DNA of 8,952 bases. Origin: an uncultured bacterium. Lineage in GTDB: Bacteria > Planctomycetota > Phycisphaerae > Sedimentisphaerales > Anaerobacaceae. Both the position numbers and the translations under genes were made by a program. Shown in pieces: positions 6,477-8,952 of the stretch; position 1 is the first letter of the stretch, and each line of letters begins with the position of its first letter. Location: positions 1-8,952 of the forward strand of contig CAJVYK010000083.1 of NCBI GenBank assembly GCA_913009865.1, read 5' to 3'. The notes beneath the pieces are model-generated. The model was not told the origin of the DNA. It saw only the letters and a program-made list of their open reading frames with translations, and made no database searches.

Positions 6477-7259
6477 ATGAAAGTAAAATCAATTGTGTTT
6501 GGTATTTGCGTAATGCTGCTCGCAACAGCGGGCTGTACGGTGAACAGTTCCGCCAAGAAGCACCGCTGGGCTGTGCACGATGTGAAACGTCCGCAGCCGC
6601 CGATAGTTACCCCCGGCCAACAGCCCGGTCAGCCGCCGTCCGATGCGATAGTGCTCTTCGACGGCAAAAACCTTTCGCAGTGGGTCTCCGACAAAGACGG
6701 CGGGCCGGCGAAGTGGAAAGTTGAAAACGGGTATATGGAGACAGTCAGGGGTACCGGCTATATTCGCACAAAACAGTCGTTCGGCGATTGTCAACTGCAT
6801 GTCGAGTGGGCTTCGCCGACGAAGATAAGCGGCAGGGGCCAGAAGCGCGGCAACAGCGGCGTATTCCTGATGAGCAATTACGAAGTTCAGGTCCTCGACT
6901 CGTATAATAATAAGACCTACCCGGACGGTATGGCCGGAGCGGTGTATGGCCAAAGCCCGCCGCTGGTCAACCCCAGCCGTCCGCCGGGACAGTGGCAGAG
7001 CTATGATATTATTTTCCGCCGTCCAATCTTCAAGGGCGATAAAGTCGTAAAGCCGGCTACCATCACGGTGCTGTATAACGGTGTGCTGGTGCAGGATAAC
7101 TTCGAGATTGAGGGCACAACGGTATGGCGGGTACGTGCGAAATATCAGCCGCACGCCGACAAGCTGCCAATCAAACTCCAGGACCATGAAAACCCCGTCC
7201 GCTTTCGTAACATCTGGATACGCGAACTGCCGAAACTGGAATCGGGATTCGTGAAATAG
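6477..7259 (+). CDS. DUF1080 lipoprotein (3-keto-disaccharide hydrolase-like)
   Basis: The protein starts with a lipoprotein signal peptide (MKVKSIVFGICVMLLATAGC), so Cys20 is the likely lipidated residue. A Pro/Gln-rich linker follows (about 38-55). Residues 57-252 form a concanavalin-like beta-sandwich DUF1080 domain, now often named 3-keto-disaccharide hydrolase or 3-keto-2-hydroxyglucal hydratase. Typical motifs are VLFDGKNLSQW (59-69), GNSGVF (125-130), EVQVLDS (136-142), GAVYGQ (154-159) and LQDHENPVRFRNIWIREL (234-251). Members are abundant in planctomycetes, and characterised ones act on 3-keto glycosides made by Gfo/Idh/MocA-type dehydrogenases. No such dehydrogenase is visible in this window, so the substrate is unknown. 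The protein probably sits outside the cytoplasm, attached to a membrane. It follows the glucokinase by 105 bp; TTTACA-16 bp-TATCGT (6376-6403) could be a weak promoter for it. Confidence 0.88.
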   Translation: MKVKSIVFGICVMLLATAGCTVNSSAKKHRWAVHDVKRPQPPIVTPGQQPGQPPSDAIVLFDGKNLSQWVSDKDGGPAKWKVENGYMETVRGTGYIRTKQSFGDCQLHVEWASPTKISGRGQKRGNSGVFLMSNYEVQVLDSYNNKTYPDGMAGAVYGQSPPLVNPSRPPGQWQSYDIIFRRPIFKGDKVVKPATITVLYNGVLVQDNFEIEGTTVWRVRAKYQPHADKLPIKLQDHENPVRFRNIWIRELPKLESGFVK

Positions 7260-7292
7260 TAAATAGTGCTCTGTTTTGTAATTTGACGGACT

Positions 7293-7381
7293 GTCATTGC
7301 GAGCTTGCCCCTTAGGGGCGAGCGAAGCAATCTCAAATCTAACGGTTGAGATTGTCGCGGCCTTTCAGGCCTCGCAATGAC
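7293..7381. repeat. 89-bp palindromic repeat with cloverleaf potential
   Basis: The ends are perfect 11-bp inverted repeats, GTCATTGCGAG (7293-7303) and CTCGCAATGAC (7371-7381). Between them are three perfect small hairpins: GCCCC-TTA-GGGGC (7307-7319), CAATCTCAA-9 nt-TTGAGATTG (7328-7354) and GGCCT-TTC-AGGCC (7359-7371). This is a familiar type of dispersed bacterial repeat whose translation gives spurious 'AMT...' peptides. It has no coding capacity and lies between the DUF1080 gene and the UroD-family gene. Confidence 0.85.
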
Positions 7382-7392
7382 GCAAAGCAATA

Positions 7393-7408
7393 GTGATTCG
7401 CAAATCAC
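7393..7408. repeat. Small inverted repeat before the UroD-family gene
   Basis: GTGATT (7393-7398) and AATCAC (7403-7408) pair around a CGCA loop. The hairpin is 17 bases before the ribosome binding site AAGGTG (7425-7430). It may be the remnant of another dispersed repeat or a weak regulatory hairpin; nothing decides between these. Confidence 0.4.
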
Positions 7409-7434
7409 GGGTCGTAAAATTGTTAAGGTGATTT

Positions 7435-8463
7435 ATGACAGCAAAAGAACGAATTTATGCGATTCTAAAGGGTGATTCTTTCGACAGGCCGGCGGTTACA
7501 CCTATTTTTATGGCCTGGTCGGCTGGCTATATCGGGCGCAGCTATCGGGATTACTACCTGAATGCAGATGTGCTGGCGGAGGCACAGCTTGCGGTTACCA
7601 GGGCGTTTAATCTGGACCAGATAAGCGTGATAAGCGACCCCTGGCGGGAAGCGTCTGCCTATGGTATGGAATTCGAGTATCCGGAAGATGGGGTCGGAAA
7701 ACCCAAAGATTTGCTGATAAAGACGCCGGACGATATTTCGCTGCTCAAACCGCTCGATATTGAAACTGCAGAACGAATGAAGCAGCGGGTCGAAAGTGTA
7801 GCCAGAATAGCCGCTGAAGTAGGGCAAACTCACAGCGTACTGGGCTGGATAGAAGGGCCGCTGGCTGAATATGCGGATTTGCGGGGGCTTGAAAATACCC
7901 TGATGGACCTGATGGACAAGCCGGAAATGTTTATCGAAGCCGGCAAGATAATAGTTCAAAATGCAATTTCCTTTGCCGATGCCCAAATTAAGGCCGGTGC
8001 GGATATGATTGGGATTGGCGATGCGGCGGCAAGTTTGATTGGGCCGGATATGTACGCCGAACACGTCCTTGGCCTGCATCAAAAACTGATTGCAGCTATT
8101 CACCAGGCCGGAGCTGCTGTGAAACTGCATATCTGCGGTAATATAAAAAATAACATTCAGTATATGGCTAAAAGCGGCGCCGATATTATAGATGTTGACT
8201 GGATGGTACCTCTTGACGAGGCGAGAGAACTTGTCGGGCCGGAAATTACATTGTGCGGCAATTTCGACCCGACGGCTGTCCTGCTGCAGGGTAATCCGCA
8301 AGCGGTTGCAGAAGCGGCAAAACAGTGTATTCAGGCAGGCGGAGACAAATTTATTCTAATGCCGGGCTGTGAAGTACCACCTGCCACGCCGGAACAGAAC
8401 ATTCGCGCGTTCTGCCCCTGTGACGGCTGTTTGATTCGGGAAGAACTGAAGTGCTTAAACTGA
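7435..8463 (+). CDS. Uroporphyrinogen decarboxylase-family protein (MtaA/MtbA-like methyltransferase)
   Basis: This is a UroD-fold TIM barrel of 342 residues. The zinc-binding pattern of corrinoid:coenzyme M methyltransferases, His-x-Cys-xn-Cys, is present as His232 and Cys234 (LHICGN) and Cys312 (PGCEVPPATPEQN). This argues against true HemE, which lacks it, and for a methyltransferase moving a methyl group to or from a corrinoid protein, as in MtaA, MtbA and CmuA. Other family marks are the N-terminal KERIYAILKGDSFDRPAVTP and GPLAEYA at 141-147. The C-terminus has an unusual extra cysteine cluster, CPCDGC (Cys327, Cys329, Cys332), with Cys340 near the end. The start ATG has AAGGTG just upstream. 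No corrinoid protein or partner methyltransferase gene is in the window, so substrate and acceptor are unknown. Confidence 0.85.
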   Translation: MTAKERIYAILKGDSFDRPAVTPIFMAWSAGYIGRSYRDYYLNADVLAEAQLAVTRAFNLDQISVISDPWREASAYGMEFEYPEDGVGKPKDLLIKTPDDISLLKPLDIETAERMKQRVESVARIAAEVGQTHSVLGWIEGPLAEYADLRGLENTLMDLMDKPEMFIEAGKIIVQNAISFADAQIKAGADMIGIGDAAASLIGPDMYAEHVLGLHQKLIAAIHQAGAAVKLHICGNIKNNIQYMAKSGADIIDVDWMVPLDEARELVGPEITLCGNFDPTAVLLQGNPQAVAEAAKQCIQAGGDKFILMPGCEVPPATPEQNIRAFCPCDGCLIREELKCLN

Positions 8464-8468
8464 CCGAT
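8457..8468. repeat. First copy of a 12-bp direct repeat
   Basis: AAACTGACCGAT overlaps the last codon and TGA stop of the UroD-family gene (stop 8461-8463). An identical copy lies at 8629-8640, 160 bp further on. The pair brackets the repeat-rich gap. Confidence 0.65.
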
Positions 8469-8527
8469 TTACGGCCCAAAATTGCTATAACTGATTATTT
8501 ACTAATATGTTCCGTAAACCAAAAAAC

Positions 8528-8573
8528 AATCAAAAAGCCATCCCGACTTCGTCGGGATTCCGCAATTTTGATT
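8528..8573. terminator. Bidirectional terminator-like hairpin between convergent genes
   Basis: A perfect 8-bp stem, ATCCCGAC (8540-8547) and GTCGGGAT (8551-8558), closes on a TTC loop. It is flanked by an outer 8-bp inverted repeat, AATCAAAA (8528-8535) and TTTTGATT (8566-8573). Read leftward, the stem is followed within three bases by a T5 run, which suits termination of larE. Read rightward, the T-rich tract begins about seven bases after the stem, a poorer fit for the UroD-family gene. Its position between convergent genes supports a terminator role. Confidence 0.5.
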
Positions 8574-8588
8574 TTTAATTTATGCCAC
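8572..8588. repeat. Dispersed 17-bp repeat, inverted copy of 3437-3453
   Basis: TTTTTAATTTATGCCAC is the exact reverse complement of 3437-3453, the right edge of the 51-bp element before the lipoprotein gene. The match stops at 8588. The rest of the gap (8589-8628) holds TAGGTATAGGTATC and two GATTTTT units (8614-8627), with no coding potential. Confidence 0.65.
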
Positions 8589-8628
8589 CTGTGCCTTAGG
8601 TATAGGTATCTTTGATTTTTGATTTTTC

Positions 8629-8640
8629 AAACTGACCGAT
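8629..8640. repeat. Second copy of the 12-bp direct repeat
   Basis: AAACTGACCGAT is identical to 8457-8468. The bases between this copy and the larE stop (8641-8663) show nothing recognisable. Confidence 0.65.
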
Positions 8641-8663
8641 AGCTGTGTACAGGCTCAGGCGGA

Positions 8664-8952
8664 TTAAAGGCTTTTTTGCTTCTGGTCTTCTGTTAGCAAT
8701 TCGTTCAGCGAGCCGCTGCGAAAGCCCTGCAGGTCAACGGTTACGAACTTAAAGCCCAGCGATTTTAACTTTTCGACTATCTGGGTGCGGGCCGGCTCTG
8801 TTGTAATTTTTTCTATGTCTTTCAGATGGACTTCGATTCGAGCTATCTGAGCGTGGAGCCGAACGCGGAATTCCACCAAACCCAATTGTCTAAGAAAGTC
8901 CTCGGCCTGCTCGATTTGTTTCAGCCGCTGCTCTGTGATTTCCAGGCCATAG
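8664..8952 (-). CDS. larE: ATP-dependent sacrificial sulfur transferase LarE, C-terminal part
   Basis: The frame runs off the right edge of the window, so only about 96 C-terminal residues of a family of roughly 270 are visible, starting YGLEITEQRLKQIEQAEDFL. LarE gives sulfur from its own cysteine to pyridinium dicarboxylate while building the nickel-pincer nucleotide cofactor of lactate racemase and its relatives. The C-terminal signatures are clear: ITEQRLKQIEQAEDFLRQLG, FRVRLHAQIARIEV and the terminal GFKFVTVDLQGFRSGSLNEL. A TTG inside the frame at 8885 is not the true start, because the reading frame and the homology continue upstream. The PP-loop ATP site and sulfur-donating cysteines lie outside the window. 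It ends in TAA at 8664-8666 and converges on the UroD-family gene. larA, larB and larC are not visible. Confidence 0.88.
   Translation of the reverse strand, partial: YGLEITEQRLKQIEQAEDFLRQLGLVEFRVRLHAQIARIEVHLKDIEKITTEPARTQIVEKLKSLGFKFVTVDLQGFRSGSLNELLTEDQKQKSL

Noticed and set aside
7293..7381. tRNA gene, suggested by the cloverleaf-like fold
   Set aside because: The stem lengths, lack of a T-loop (TTCGANNC) and lack of an anticodon-arm pattern do not fit a tRNA. The fold comes from a dispersed palindromic repeat.
7145..7408. 87-codon minus-strand frame across the end of the DUF1080 gene
   Set aside because: Its middle is the translation of the 89-bp palindromic repeat and the rest is antisense to the DUF1080 coding region.
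7465..8301. 278-codon minus-strand frame opposite the UroD-family gene
   Set aside because: It is fully antisense to a well-supported gene and has no recognisable domain.

Overview
The window looks like part of the chromosome of an anaerobic or facultatively anaerobic planctomycete, probably of the Phycisphaerae/Sedimentisphaerales type. This assignment is an inference. It rests on a DUF1080 lipoprotein, a MtaA-like UroD-family protein, the oxygen-sensitive ThiH route to thiamine, a LarE homologue, and many small palindromic or tandem repeats of a kind common in such genomes. No gene here is diagnostic of the phylum.

Layout. (1) 87-1232, + strand: thiH, which is followed convergently after 23 bp by (2) a minus-strand pair, rimO (1897-3243) then pgsA (1256-1858 or 1894), nearly abutting and presumably one operon. 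(3) 3244-3465: divergent intergenic region with a good sigma70-like promoter pointing right and a 51-bp repeat with 8-bp terminal inverted repeats. (4) 3466-4155: an unrecognised lipoprotein whose reading frame contains a tandem-repeat block and ends inside another repeat. (5) 4156-4353: a 132-bp imperfect palindrome between two copies of a 17-bp direct repeat. (6) 4354-6371: galE and a ROK-family glucokinase, a likely sugar-metabolism pair. (7) 6477-7259: DUF1080 lipoprotein. (8) 7260-7434: a repeat that can be drawn as a four-stem cloverleaf. (9) 7435-8463: a MtaA/UroD-family protein. (10) 8464-8663: repeat-rich gap between convergent genes with a bidirectional terminator-like structure, flanked by a 12-bp direct repeat. 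(11) 8664-8952, - strand: the C-terminal third of larE, cut by the window edge.

How the genes relate. The galE-glucokinase-DUF1080 stretch fits hexose and glycoside handling: glucose phosphorylation, UDP-galactose/UDP-glucose interconversion, and an exported beta-sandwich lipoprotein of a family that includes 3-keto-glycoside hydrolases. The other genes are unrelated housekeeping or cofactor functions (thiamine, ribosomal protein S12 modification, phospholipid synthesis, nickel-pincer cofactor). I see no new multi-gene system, CRISPR array, defence island, tRNA or complete insertion sequence. What stands out is how heavily small repeats have colonised the gaps and altered both ends, and the middle, of otherwise ordinary genes.
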